NCBI GenBank assembly: GCA_947504705.1
Contig: CANNIA010000004.1
Span: 62,001-126,000, forward strand
DNA length: 64,000 nucleotides
Origin: Paracoccaceae bacterium
GTDB taxonomy: Bacteria; Pseudomonadota; Alphaproteobacteria; Rhodobacterales; Rhodobacteraceae
Direction of reading: 5' to 3'
Every line of letters starts with the position of its first letter. The first letter of the stretch is position 1. Both the position numbers and the translations under genes were made by a program. Below the pieces are notes generated by a model, which saw only the letters and a program-made list of their open reading frames with translations, ran no database searches and had not been told where the DNA came from. Shown here piece by piece: positions 16,453 to 24,371 of the stretch.

Positions 16453-17178
16453 CTAGGGGGTGGCTGGCGAAATTCCAAGCGGGGGCAGTAGGCCAAGGCC
16501 GGAAATCGTGGCATAGGCCACCAAAAGCGCCCAAGCGAAGGATGCCAGCGTGCCGATGATGACGTATTCCGACAGGGCGCGGTCGTCGCGGACGGCCCCA
16601 AAGCGCAGGATCGACTTGGCGGCGATCAGCAGGCCCACACCTTCGGGCTGACCCAGAAGGACCAGCGCAAAGATCAGCCCGCGTTCCAGATGCCCGATGA
16701 CGCGGCCCGCACCGGGCAGGCTTTCGGCGTTGATCTTGTCGGGAAGGTTTGCCGCGAACGGGGCCATCAGAAAGCCTACGGCAAAGCCGCCCGCACGTGT
16801 GGCAAGGATGGCACCTGCAAGGGCAAGCATGAGGGCGGGAATCGGGGTCATGTCAGCCCAAAACCCGTTAGCCCAAAGGTCCGGCCGCCAGACCGCAAGG
16901 GCGGCGATGGTGGCCAGATGGGCGGCCTGGTCGATCAGGAAAGCCGCCAGACCGCGCTTCGCCCGCGCCTTGATGGCGTCGATGGCGACATGGATGGCCG
17001 TCAACCAAAGAAGACCCCAGTCCAGCGCGCCCGTCGCCACGACAGCCGTGACCAGCACGACCGCACCATGGGCGGCAAGGGCCCGAGGCGCGCGCTTGTT
17101 GGCCACCATCCAGTTGGTCTGAAAGACGAAATCGGCAAGGACATGGGCGAGGAGGAGGGCGGCGAGGGTTTCAGGCAT
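16453..17178 (-). CDS. DUF3307 integral membrane protein
   Basis: A 241-residue polytopic membrane protein with about six to seven hydrophobic segments. The N-terminus LLLAHVLADFVFQTNWMV matches DUF3307, whose conserved His-x-x-x-D-x-x-x-Q lies within it. A second cluster, HVAIDAIKARA, follows near residue 60. Its ATG sits inside the end of the SatD-like gene (8-nt overlap), so both are made together. This SatD plus DUF3307 pairing recurs in diverse bacteria; the function is not known to me. Confidence 0.8.
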   Translation of the reverse strand: MPETLAALLLAHVLADFVFQTNWMVANKRAPRALAAHGAVVLVTAVVATGALDWGLLWLTAIHVAIDAIKARAKRGLAAFLIDQAAHLATIAALAVWRPDLWANGFWADMTPIPALMLALAGAILATRAGGFAVGFLMAPFAANLPDKINAESLPGAGRVIGHLERGLIFALVLLGQPEGVGLLIAAKSILRFGAVRDDRALSEYVIIGTLASFAWALLVAYATISGLGLLPPLGISPATP

Positions 17179-17809
17179 AGGGTGCCACCGGAATTGAGTT
17201 AAAGGCGATCTCGGTTTCGGACAGTGGCAGGAAACCTGCTCCATTCAGCCGAGATTGGGCGGCTTGTCGGCTGATGCCAAGCGTTTCGGTAACGCTTCGC
17301 GGTCTTGGGGGACTGAAGCTGAATGCGATTGCGATGGCCTCGGCCTGTTCGGGTGACCATCGGGCTGATTGCCATTCGAGATATGAGAAGAGCGCAAGCT
17401 TCCATGGCGAACCATGTTCGACGCTTTCGAAGATCAGTCGCTGGGTGGTCATTCCGTCCAGGGTCTGGCCCGATACCGTGAAGACCTCTCCCCGGGCACT
17501 TGCAAGGCCAGTTTCAGGCAGGAAAGCAACCATGCCAGTCGCCGCCGAAATCCGGGTCTTCGGAAGGTCAAAGCGGCTTTGCAGGTTTGCCAGAACCAGC
17601 ACTGTCAGCCGGAACACCTTGGTCGAGTCGCTGCTGTATATTTGCCACCCGTCACCCCGAAACCGTTCGAAGCGGATATCGGCCTTGCAGTGTCTGGTTT
17701 CATTCAGTGCCACAGATTGGATCACGTGCATCGCAGCGTCGACTTGCACCTGCGCTGTCTGGGTTGAGTCGATCAAGTCACCCGTCAGAACTGCGGCTGT
17801 TGTTTCCAT
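17171..17809 (-). CDS. SatD-family protein with C-terminal helix-turn-helix
   Basis: A 212-residue soluble protein. The first residues read AAVLTGDLIDST, the G-D-(L/I)-(I/V)-x-S opening of the SatD family; a second landmark is FRGDGWQIY near residue 52. The C-terminal 50 residues contain a likely helix-turn-helix (SVTETLGISRQAAQSRLNGAG), which suggests DNA binding. The GD...RGDGW layout is reminiscent of nucleotide-cyclase-type folds, but I cannot show it. The ATG at 17809 is preferred to an in-frame TTG two codons upstream. It overlaps the DUF3307 gene and sits between sufT and sufA. Confidence 0.72.
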   Translation of the reverse strand: METTAAVLTGDLIDSTQTAQVQVDAAMHVIQSVALNETRHCKADIRFERFRGDGWQIYSSDSTKVFRLTVLVLANLQSRFDLPKTRISAATGMVAFLPETGLASARGEVFTVSGQTLDGMTTQRLIFESVEHGSPWKLALFSYLEWQSARWSPEQAEAIAIAFSFSPPRPRSVTETLGISRQAAQSRLNGAGFLPLSETEIAFNSIPVAPYA

Positions 17810-17890
17810 TGGCAAGTTATGAGACCTGCATCTTATAAATGCAAGCTAAAAGGCCTGCGTAAAGAAATGCAACCCTTTAGACTTGCGCCC

Positions 17891-18268
17891 TTACATGAAC
17901 CCCAGTTCCAGCCTGGCCTCATCGGACATCATCTCCATGCCCCAGGGCGGGTCGAATGTCATGCCCACGTCGACTTGTTTTACCCCCGGAAGGGATTCCA
18001 CCGCATTCGCCACCCAGCCGGGCATTTCGCCCGCGACCGGGCAGCCGGGGGCGGTGAGGGTCATGGTGATGTCGACCTCGTTCTCGGACCCGATCTCGAT
18101 CGTGTAGACAAGGCCGAGGTCATAGATGTTGACCGGGATTTCCGGGTCAAAGACCGTGCGGCAGGCGTCGACGATCTGCGGATAAAGCGGATGGTCAGTG
18201 GTGGAGGGCTTGATGAGAGGCTTGCCCTCGGTCTGGCCGCCAATCTGTTCCGCGGTTTGGTCCTGCAT
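17891..18268 (-). CDS. sufT: SufT-type iron-sulfur assembly protein (DUF59/MIP18)
   Basis: A 125-residue MIP18/DUF59 protein with CRTVFDPEIPVNIYDLGLVY and the cysteine-containing TLTAPGCPVAGEMPGWV, the two defining motifs, plus the C-terminal FDPPWGMEMMSDEARLELG. The SUF-associated subgroup is recognised by an N-terminal extension as here. It helps iron-sulfur maturation. A good -10 (TATAAT) lies about 33 bp upstream, and no other suf gene precedes it, so it heads its own unit. sufA lies 1.5 kb downstream on the same strand, beyond SatD and DUF3307. Confidence 0.88.
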   Translation of the reverse strand: MQDQTAEQIGGQTEGKPLIKPSTTDHPLYPQIVDACRTVFDPEIPVNIYDLGLVYTIEIGSENEVDITMTLTAPGCPVAGEMPGWVANAVESLPGVKQVDVGMTFDPPWGMEMMSDEARLELGFM

Positions 18269-18300
18269 GTCTTGTACTCGGCGCCAAAGGTTGTTGACAG

Positions 18301-18306
18301 ATTATA
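18301..18306 (-). promoter_or_regulatory. Consensus -10 element upstream of sufT
   Basis: Reverse-strand TATAAT at 18306-18301 is a perfect -10 hexamer, 33 bp before the sufT start. No good -35 lies at 16-18 bp, but the palindrome GACCGGTC (18316-18323) and an inverted TTGAC/GTCAA pair flank it, which suggests an activator or repressor site. Confidence 0.4.
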
Positions 18307-18349
18307 TAGGGAATAGACCGGTCAAGGTCCAGTGGCGCCGACACGCGGC

Positions 18350-18883
18350 CTAGAACGGGATTTCGTCGTCCATGTCGGACCGGCCGCCACCGCCACCTGA
18401 ACTGCTGCCCGATCCGCCGCGGCTTGCACTGCCGCCGCCGGATGACCCACCGCCAGATTGCCCGCCATAGTCATCCTGGCCGCCCCGGTCGTCATACCCG
18501 CCGCCGCCACTACCACCGCCCGAGCCGCCATCGCGACCGCCAAGAAGGGTCAGCTCGCCCCGGAACTGGCGCAGCACGACTTCGGTCGTATAGCGGTCCG
18601 CGCCGGACTGGTCCTGCCATTTCCGGGTTTCAAGCTGGCCCTCGATATAGACGGTCGAGCCTTTCTTCAGATACTGCTCGGCAATCTTGCCAAGGGCCTC
18701 GTTGAAGATTGCAACCGAATGCCATTCGGTGCGTTCCTTGCGTTCGCCCGACTGCTTGTCGCGCCAGGTTTCCGAAGTGGCGATGCGCAGGTTCACGACC
18801 TTGCCGCCATTCGGAAAGCTGCGCACCTCGGGGTCGCGCCCCAGGTTTCCGACGATGATGACCTTGTTGACCGATCCCGCCAT
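18350..18883 (-). CDS. ssb: Single-stranded DNA-binding protein
   Basis: A 177-residue SSB. The OB-fold begins [18 protein letters not shown] and continues through [13 protein letters not shown]...TEWHSVAIF and [20 protein letters not shown] glycine/serine-rich flexible linker of about 55 residues follows. The C-terminal acidic tip MDDEIPF is intact and is the docking site for partner proteins of replication and repair. Length and architecture are normal. It is a monocistronic gene, divergent from the lytic transglycosylase across 189 bp. Confidence 0.97.
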   Translation of the reverse strand: MAGSVNKVIIVGNLGRDPEVRSFPNGGKVVNLRIATSETWRDKQSGERKERTEWHSVAIFNEALGKIAEQYLKKGSTVYIEGQLETRKWQDQSGADRYTTEVVLRQFRGELTLLGGRDGGSGGGSGGGGYDDRGGQDDYGGQSGGGSSGGGSASRGGSGSSSGGGGGRSDMDDEIPF

Positions 18884-19072
18884 GCGAATCTCCCTGATGT
18901 GTCATTGCGGCAGCTTTGCCGAGCTTGGTTAACAAACCTATACCTTGTGCAGGAGCAGCCGCAATCCGGCAAAACTGGTCCAACGGGCAGGCTTTCGCCA
19001 ACCCTTTGCGGCCTTCGGAATTCGCGGCTGGAAAATCGGGACGAAATCGTTATATTCCCACCTGTTGCATCC

Positions 19073-19708
19073 ATGGATGCGTTGCCTGCGGGATCGGATT
19101 TGATCAGAAAGACGCTCAATCTTGCGGTGAAGGCGACAGTTCTTGTGCTGTTGCCTGCCTCTGGCATGGCCGAGGGGCTGATCCTGACCGGCTCGACCAA
19201 GTCGCGCAAGGCGATCTTCGAGTCGCAGGCTGCGCTGATCGACGACAAACTGGCCAACCAATACAGCGGTTCGGTCAAGTATCGTCCGGATTACGAAGCG
19301 GATGAGGCGGCGGGGGATGAGTCGGTTCCAAACTATGCCGGGTCCTACAAGGGCGAATACCTTGAAATGGCCAAGGCCGCTGCGGCCGAACATGGGGTGC
19401 CGGAAGACCTGTTCCTGCGCCTGATCCAGCAGGAAAGCGGATGGAATGCTGCGGCTGTATCTGGCAAGGGGGCGACGGGTCTGGCGCAGCTGATGCCTGG
19501 AACCGCGCGGCTTTTGGGCGTAGATATCGACGACCCCGCGCAGAACCTTGACGGCGGCGCGCGCTATCTGCGGATGATGTACGACAAGTTCGGCAGCTGG
19601 AAACTGGCGCTGGCGGCCTATAACGCCGGTCCGGGGGCGGTCGAAGAGGCGAATGGCGTGCCGGACTTCGAGGAAACCGAGAATTACGTGAAGGCAATTC
19701 TTGGGTAG
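19073..19708 (+). CDS. Lytic transglycosylase (SLT domain)
   Basis: About 211 residues. A hydrophobic segment ([20 protein letters not shown]) near residue 15 acts as a signal peptide. After a linker, the SLT domain shows [13 protein letters not shown] with the catalytic glutamate, [17 protein letters not shown], and [13 protein letters not shown]. It cleaves the glycan strands of peptidoglycan to anhydro-muropeptides in the periplasm. The start is uncertain: ATG at 19073 is used, and a TTG eight codons later gives a more typical signal peptide. The stop codon lies in a REP-like palindrome. Confidence 0.88.
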   Translation: MDALPAGSDLIRKTLNLAVKATVLVLLPASGMAEGLILTGSTKSRKAIFESQAALIDDKLANQYSGSVKYRPDYEADEAAGDESVPNYAGSYKGEYLEMAKAAAAEHGVPEDLFLRLIQQESGWNAAAVSGKGATGLAQLMPGTARLLGVDIDDPAQNLDGGARYLRMMYDKFGSWKLALAAYNAGPGAVEEANGVPDFEETENYVKAILG

Positions 19709-19732
19709 GGTTGGCACTATTGCCCACCTACC
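19704..19732. repeat. REP-like palindrome overlapping the transglycosylase stop codon
   Basis: GGTAGG...TTGGCA-CTAT-TGCCCA-CCTACC forms an imperfect stem-loop with a small internal loop. A related GATGGGCA/TGCCCATC-CTAC palindrome lies in ccmH (59832-59854), and a half copy (AGGGTGGGCAATTTGG) near 54940. This suggests a dispersed short palindromic element. Confidence 0.45.
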
Positions 19733-19794
19733 TTTGCGCGCCTCGGGCAACTGTCTAAAACACCGATGATCTGGGCGTCAATCCAAGGCGTTAG

Positions 19795-19895
19795 CGGCGG
19801 AAGCGGTGTCTTCCAACTGTCTTCCGCGCGTCTTCCTTCCGTCTTCCGTCGAGGGGAGTGAGCCGGTCGTTAACCCTTGCGACCGACTCACGCAA
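19795..19895. other. Non-coding module: TCTTCC repeats plus hairpin
   Basis: Four copies of GTCTTCC or CGTCTTCC occur within about 45 bp (19806-19850), followed by GTGAGCCGGTCG and CGACCGACTCAC (one mismatch, 10-nt loop containing GTTAACC), a strong hairpin at 19858-19891. It separates the convergent transglycosylase and ABC-transporter genes. A similar TCTTCC/GTTAACC block occurs at 29015-29085. No T-tract is present, so a simple intrinsic terminator is not supported. Confidence 0.5.
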
Positions 19896-19902
19896 AAGGC
19901 CC

Positions 19903-22002
19903 CTATTCGGCTGCGATCTTGATCACCGGTTCCATCGAGTTCAACACCTCGACCGACAGGTGGCACTTGATCTGGTGACCACCCTCAAGCGTCTGCATTG
20001 GCGGCATTTCGCGGTCGCATAGCCCACCAGGAACCTGCGATTTCCAGCGGCAGCGGGTCTGGAACGGGCAGCCGGGCGGCGGATTCATCGCGGAAGGAAT
20101 GTCACCTTCCAGCACGATCCGCTTGCGGATGACCTTGGTGTCAGCGATCGGCACGGCCGACAGAAGCGCCTCGGTATAGGGGTGATAGGGCGGCTGGAAC
20201 ACCTGATCGGTGGTGCCCATTTCGACCACATGGCCAAGATACATCACCATCACCCGGTCGGAGAGATACCGGACGATGGACAGGTCGTGTGAGATGAACA
20301 GAAGCGTCGTCTTGTTCTCGCGCTGGATGTCCATCAGCAGGTCGGTGACTGCGGCCTGGACCGAAACGTCCAGCGCCGAAACCGGTTCATCCGCAACCAC
20401 CACCTTCGCCCCACCGGCAAAGGCGCGGGCAATGCCAACGCGCTGCTTTTGGCCACCGGAAAGCTGGCGCGGCATCCGTTCGGCAAAGGCGCGCGGGAGT
20501 TTCACCAGATCCAGAAGTTCGAGCATGCGGTTGTGCCGCTCTTCGTCGGACTTGCCCTGCTTGAAGATCTCCAAGGCCCGAATGATCTGGCGACCAACGG
20601 TCATCGAAGGGTTCAGCGTGTCAAAGGGGTTCTGGAACACCATCTGCACCGAGGACACCATGTCGGTGTTGCGCTTCTGGATCGGCGTCGACTGCACGTT
20701 TTCGTCAAACAGCATGATGCTGCCGCTGGTTGCCGTTTCCAGCCCCATCAGCACCTTGGCAAAGGTCGACTTGCCGCAGCCGCTTTCGCCGACGATGGCC
20801 AGCGTCTCGCCCTCCCGCGCCTCGAAGCTGAGCGTCTCATTGGCCTTGACCACTTTCTTCGCCCCGCCGCCGAAGGCACCGGAGGACACCGAATAGTACT
20901 TCTTCAGATCCTCCATTTTCAGGACGACCTTGCCGATCTCGGCCTTTTGCTTCACCTCACGCTTGGCAATGGGTGCCGCCCAGTCGATTTCGGTCCAGCG
21001 CAGGCAGCGGCTGGCGTGGCGGTCATCGCCGGGAACCTCCGACATCGGGATATCGGTTCCATTGCAGCGCCCGTCCTGGAAGTAGTCGCAGCGCGGGCCG
21101 AAGTTGCAGCCCTGCGGGCGTTCGTGCGGCAGCGGGAAGTTGCCGGGAATGGAGATGAGGGGCCGGGAGTTCTTGTCGGCACCTGGCAAGGGGATCGAGC
21201 GGAACAGCGCCTGAGTATAGGGGTGGCGCATCTTGTCGAAGACTTGGACGACATTGCCCGTCTCGACCGCCTCGCCGGAATACATGACGCAAAGCCGGTC
21301 GCAGACATCCATGATCAGGCCAAGGTTGTGACTGATGAACAGCATGGACGTGCCGTACTTCTCGCCCAGGTCCTTGACCAGATCGACGATCCCCGCCTCG
21401 ACCGTCACGTCAAGTGCGGTGGTCGGTTCGTCTAGGATCAGAAGCGCGGGCTTGGCCATCAGCGCCATGGCGATGACGATACGCTGTTGCTGGCCACCCG
21501 AAAGCTGATGCGGATAGGCGTTCACGATCCGGTCGGGGTCGGGCAGGCGCACATCGGCCACGATCTGGCGGGCCAGTTTCCAGGCGTCTTCCTTCGACAT
21601 GCCGGAATGGATCATCGGCACTTCGGCCAGCTGCGCGCCGATCTTCATCGCCGGGTTCAGCGATGCCATCGGTTCCTGATAGATCATCGCGATTTCCGAG
21701 CCGCGAATCTGGCGCAGCTCTTCTTGGTTCATGTTGGTCAGGTCGCGGCCTTTGAACTTGATCGTCCCGGCGGTGATCTTGCCGTTCTTGCCAAGCTCGC
21801 GCATCACGGCCAGCGCCACGGTCGACTTGCCGCAACCGGATTCGCCCACCAGCCCCATGGCCTCACCGGCCATGACACTGCAAGAGAAATCCATCACTGC
21901 TGGAATTTCACGCAGGCGGGTGAAGAACGAGATCGAGAGGTTGTTGATCTCGAGGATCGGCTTTGACGGGTCCCAGCCGGTGTCTTTTGCGGTATCGCTC
22001 AT
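19903..22002 (-). CDS. Peptide-type ABC transporter, fused double ATP-binding protein
   Basis: A 699-residue protein carrying two complete ABC ATPase domains in one chain. The first (residues 10-330) has GESGCGKST Walker A, LSGGQQQR signature and LLILDEPTTALD; the second (340-690) has GESGCGKST, LSGGQKQR and VVADEPVSALD. Each is followed by an oligopeptide-transporter C-terminal cysteine cluster (RPQGCNFGPRCDYFQDGRC; GCPFQTRCRWKS), which can hold an iron-sulfur cluster in this family. It therefore equals DppD fused to DppF and energises the permeases encoded just upstream, 4 nt away. Substrate: peptides or nickel-like ligands by family; not determined. Confidence 0.92.
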   Translation of the reverse strand: MSDTAKDTGWDPSKPILEINNLSISFFTRLREIPAVMDFSCSVMAGEAMGLVGESGCGKSTVALAVMRELGKNGKITAGTIKFKGRDLTNMNQEELRQIRGSEIAMIYQEPMASLNPAMKIGAQLAEVPMIHSGMSKEDAWKLARQIVADVRLPDPDRIVNAYPHQLSGGQQQRIVIAMALMAKPALLILDEPTTALDVTVEAGIVDLVKDLGEKYGTSMLFISHNLGLIMDVCDRLCVMYSGEAVETGNVVQVFDKMRHPYTQALFRSIPLPGADKNSRPLISIPGNFPLPHERPQGCNFGPRCDYFQDGRCNGTDIPMSEVPGDDRHASRCLRWTEIDWAAPIAKREVKQKAEIGKVVLKMEDLKKYYSVSSGAFGGGAKKVVKANETLSFEAREGETLAIVGESGCGKSTFAKVLMGLETATSGSIMLFDENVQSTPIQKRNTDMVSSVQMVFQNPFDTLNPSMTVGRQIIRALEIFKQGKSDEERHNRMLELLDLVKLPRAFAERMPRQLSGGQKQRVGIARAFAGGAKVVVADEPVSALDVSVQAAVTDLLMDIQRENKTTLLFISHDLSIVRYLSDRVMVMYLGHVVEMGTTDQVFQPPYHPYTEALLSAVPIADTKVIRKRIVLEGDIPSAMNPPPGCPFQTRCRWKSQVPGGLCDREMPPMQTLEGGHQIKCHLSVEVLNSMEPVIKIAAE

Positions 22003-22006
22003 GGCA

Positions 22007-23170
22007 TCAATCCTTCAGGCTTTCTTCGCGCAAACCATCGGCGAGGAGGTTCAGACCCAAAACAAGGCTCATCAGGGCAAGGGCAGGGGCAAGGGCGGGG
22101 TGGGGCACCATGGCCAGAAGCTTGCGGCCGTAGTTGATGGTCGAGCCCCAGTCCGGGCTTTCTGGGCTGACGCCAAGGCCAAAGAAGCCCAGCGTACCCA
22201 GAAGGATGGTGGTGTAGCCGATCCGAAGGCAGAAATCGACGATCAGCGGGCCCCGTGCGTTGGGCAGAATCTCCCATAGCATTATATACCAGGCCCCTTC
22301 GCCCCGGGTCTGGCCTGCCGCCACATAGTCACGGGTCTTGATGTCCATCACCATGCCGCGCACGATCCGGAACACACCGGGTGAGTTCACGAAGACCACG
22401 GACACAAAGACGTTCAGCAGGTTCGGGCTCATCCCCCAGACGCCAAGGGGGTCGGCGTTGAAGGCAAGGCCGATATAGGCCCAGACGCAGATCGCCATGG
22501 CGATGCCAAGGTACAGGTTCCGCTGCGGCGGGTTGGTGAAATAGCGCGAGTTGATCAGTATCCCGATGAAGAAAATCGGGAACAGAAACAGGATCGCGGC
22601 CATGTAGGTCGGGATGCCGATGACGATAATCTCCGGTGTCACGAGCAGGTAGAACAGCAGGATCACCGGGAAGGCCAGCACAAGGTTCGCGATGAACGAG
22701 ATCACCGTGTCAAGCTTGCCACCGACATAGCCCGCGGGAAGGCCAAGGGTGATCCCGACCATAAAGGCGAAAAGCGTGGCTGCGGGGGCGATCTTCAGCA
22801 CTTCGCGCGCGCCCATCACCATCCGGCTGAAGACATCGCGGGCAACGTGGTCGGCACCCAGCAGGAAGTGGGTATAGGCGTCCGGATCGGGTGCCGTCAG
22901 GGCCGAGCCCGGCACGGCGTTCTTCGAGCCCGAGAACTGCGCCAAGGGATCCATGGTGATGATCCAGTCGGCGAAGAAGGCAGTGAAGACCCAGAACATC
23001 ACGATGGCAAAGCCGATCATGCCGACCGGGCTGTCGAACAGCTTGCCGTAAAGCGCCAGCTTGCGCTTGTAGCGGATCGACAGGGCGAAGGTCACGATCA
23101 ACGCAACCCAAACCGGCAGAAATTGCTGGAGTGCGGCAAGAAGAATCTGGCCCCAGGACAAAGGTTCCAT
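22007..23170 (-). CDS. Peptide-type ABC transporter permease (DppC-like)
   Basis: A 387-residue inner-membrane permease with six or more membrane segments and the EAA-type coupling motif (YVAAGQTRGEGAWYIMLWEILPNARGPLIV). An unusual N-terminal extension of about 35 residues before the KRKLALYGKLFDSPVG region contains an additional hydrophobic stretch. The long cytoplasmic or periplasmic loop (residues 60-120) is typical of OppC. It lies between the DppB-like permease (12 nt upstream) and the fused ATPase (4 nt downstream). Confidence 0.88.
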   Translation of the reverse strand: MEPLSWGQILLAALQQFLPVWVALIVTFALSIRYKRKLALYGKLFDSPVGMIGFAIVMFWVFTAFFADWIITMDPLAQFSGSKNAVPGSALTAPDPDAYTHFLLGADHVARDVFSRMVMGAREVLKIAPAATLFAFMVGITLGLPAGYVGGKLDTVISFIANLVLAFPVILLFYLLVTPEIIVIGIPTYMAAILFLFPIFFIGILINSRYFTNPPQRNLYLGIAMAICVWAYIGLAFNADPLGVWGMSPNLLNVFVSVVFVNSPGVFRIVRGMVMDIKTRDYVAAGQTRGEGAWYIMLWEILPNARGPLIVDFCLRIGYTTILLGTLGFFGLGVSPESPDWGSTINYGRKLLAMVPHPALAPALALMSLVLGLNLLADGLREESLKD

Positions 23171-23182
23171 GCTCAGAGCTCC

Positions 23183-24268
23183 TTAAGACAGCCGGATGCG
23201 GGGATTGAGGAAGACATAGCCGATGTCCGAGATCAGTTGCGTAATCAGGACAAGGACCACGGCGACGACGGAACAGCCAAGCAGAAGCTCGATGTCGTTG
23301 TTGCCGGCGGCTTGCACCAGCGTCCAGCCGAAGCCTTTGTAGTTATACAGGGTCTCGACAATCACGACGCCGTTCAGAAGCCAAGGGAATTGCAGCATAA
23401 TCACGGTGAAAGGCGCGATCAGCGCGTTTCTTAGCGCGTGACGCACAACGACCTGCCGAAAGCCAACGCCCTTCAACCGCGCAGTGCGGATGTATTGGGC
23501 GGTCATCACCTCGGTCATCGAAGCGCGGGTCATTCGGGCGATATAGCCGATGCCGTAAAGCGCGATGGTCATCACCGGCAGTGCGAAGTTCCAGAAGTTG
23601 ATGTCCTCCATGGCGCTGGTCGCGGTGCCCATGAACAGCGTCCTACCTTCGATCCAGCCCGCGCCGGACAAAAACGGTGATAACCCGGACATAGGCGAGG
23701 CAAGAAGGGCGATAAACACGACGCCAGAAACATATTCAGGAGTAGCCGTCGACGCGATCGAGAAGGCGGACAGCAACCGGTCGGTGCGCGAACCTTCCCG
23801 CATCCCGGACAGAACCCCAAGGAAAAGCGCAGTTGGCACCATGACCGCCATGACCGCAAACATCAGCCAGCCGGTTAACGACAGTGAACGTCCGATCACC
23901 TGCGACACCGGAAGCTTGAAGACGCTGGACTGGCCCCAGTCGCCCTGCAAAAGCCCGCAGAAGCGGGGAGCGGTGGCAGGATCGGCGTCCTTTTCAAGGC
24001 AGCGCCCAGTGGGCGTTCCATTCTGGGCCGTCCCTGTCCAGCCGGGCAAAAGGCCAAGCCACTGACCATAACGGTTCAGCGGCGAAGAATCATAGCCGTT
24101 CTCGGACAGCCAGGTGCCAACCTCGGCATCCGAAATCCGGGTTCCGGCCTCGGATTTGGCCAGTTTCTCCAGGTTCGGCGGCAGGTTGGTCAACCAAAAG
24201 ACGATGAAGGTCAGTGCAAATGCCGTCAAAAGCATCACGAATAGGCGTTTGATGACGAACTTCAGCAT
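23183..24268 (-). CDS. Peptide-type ABC transporter permease (DppB-like)
   Basis: A 361-residue permease beginning LKFVIKRLFVMLLTAFALTFIVF, the usual first membrane helix of DppB/OppB, followed by a periplasmic loop longer than average (residues 30-125) with two cysteines (GRCLEKD, RFCGLLQ). The coupling motif is YIRTARLKGVGFRQVVVRHALRNALIAP near residue 250. It is the second gene after the binding protein, separated by a 103-nt spacer containing two hairpins. Confidence 0.88.
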   Translation of the reverse strand: MLKFVIKRLFVMLLTAFALTFIVFWLTNLPPNLEKLAKSEAGTRISDAEVGTWLSENGYDSSPLNRYGQWLGLLPGWTGTAQNGTPTGRCLEKDADPATAPRFCGLLQGDWGQSSVFKLPVSQVIGRSLSLTGWLMFAVMAVMVPTALFLGVLSGMREGSRTDRLLSAFSIASTATPEYVSGVVFIALLASPMSGLSPFLSGAGWIEGRTLFMGTATSAMEDINFWNFALPVMTIALYGIGYIARMTRASMTEVMTAQYIRTARLKGVGFRQVVVRHALRNALIAPFTVIMLQFPWLLNGVVIVETLYNYKGFGWTLVQAAGNNDIELLLGCSVVAVVLVLITQLISDIGYVFLNPRIRLS

Positions 24269-24289
24269 GTCCGGCTCCGATCAGGGCGC

Positions 24290-24353
24290 AAAAAATCGCT
24301 CGCCCGCAGGGCGGGAGAGGGGGAGGTGGTGCGCGGAGTTTCCCCCGCGCACC
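24290..24353 (-). terminator. Two intercistronic hairpins between binding protein and permease genes
   Basis: On the reverse strand a perfect 9-bp stem GGTGCGCGG/CCGCGCACC (24328-24353) is followed by a second hairpin CCCGC-CCT-GCGGG (24303-24315) and then a TTTTTT run (complement of 24290-24295). This is placed just after the solute-binding gene and would allow more binding protein than permease, by partial termination or 3' protection of the processed mRNA. Confidence 0.55.
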
Positions 24354-24371
24354 TTATCCGGGTCGATTGCC

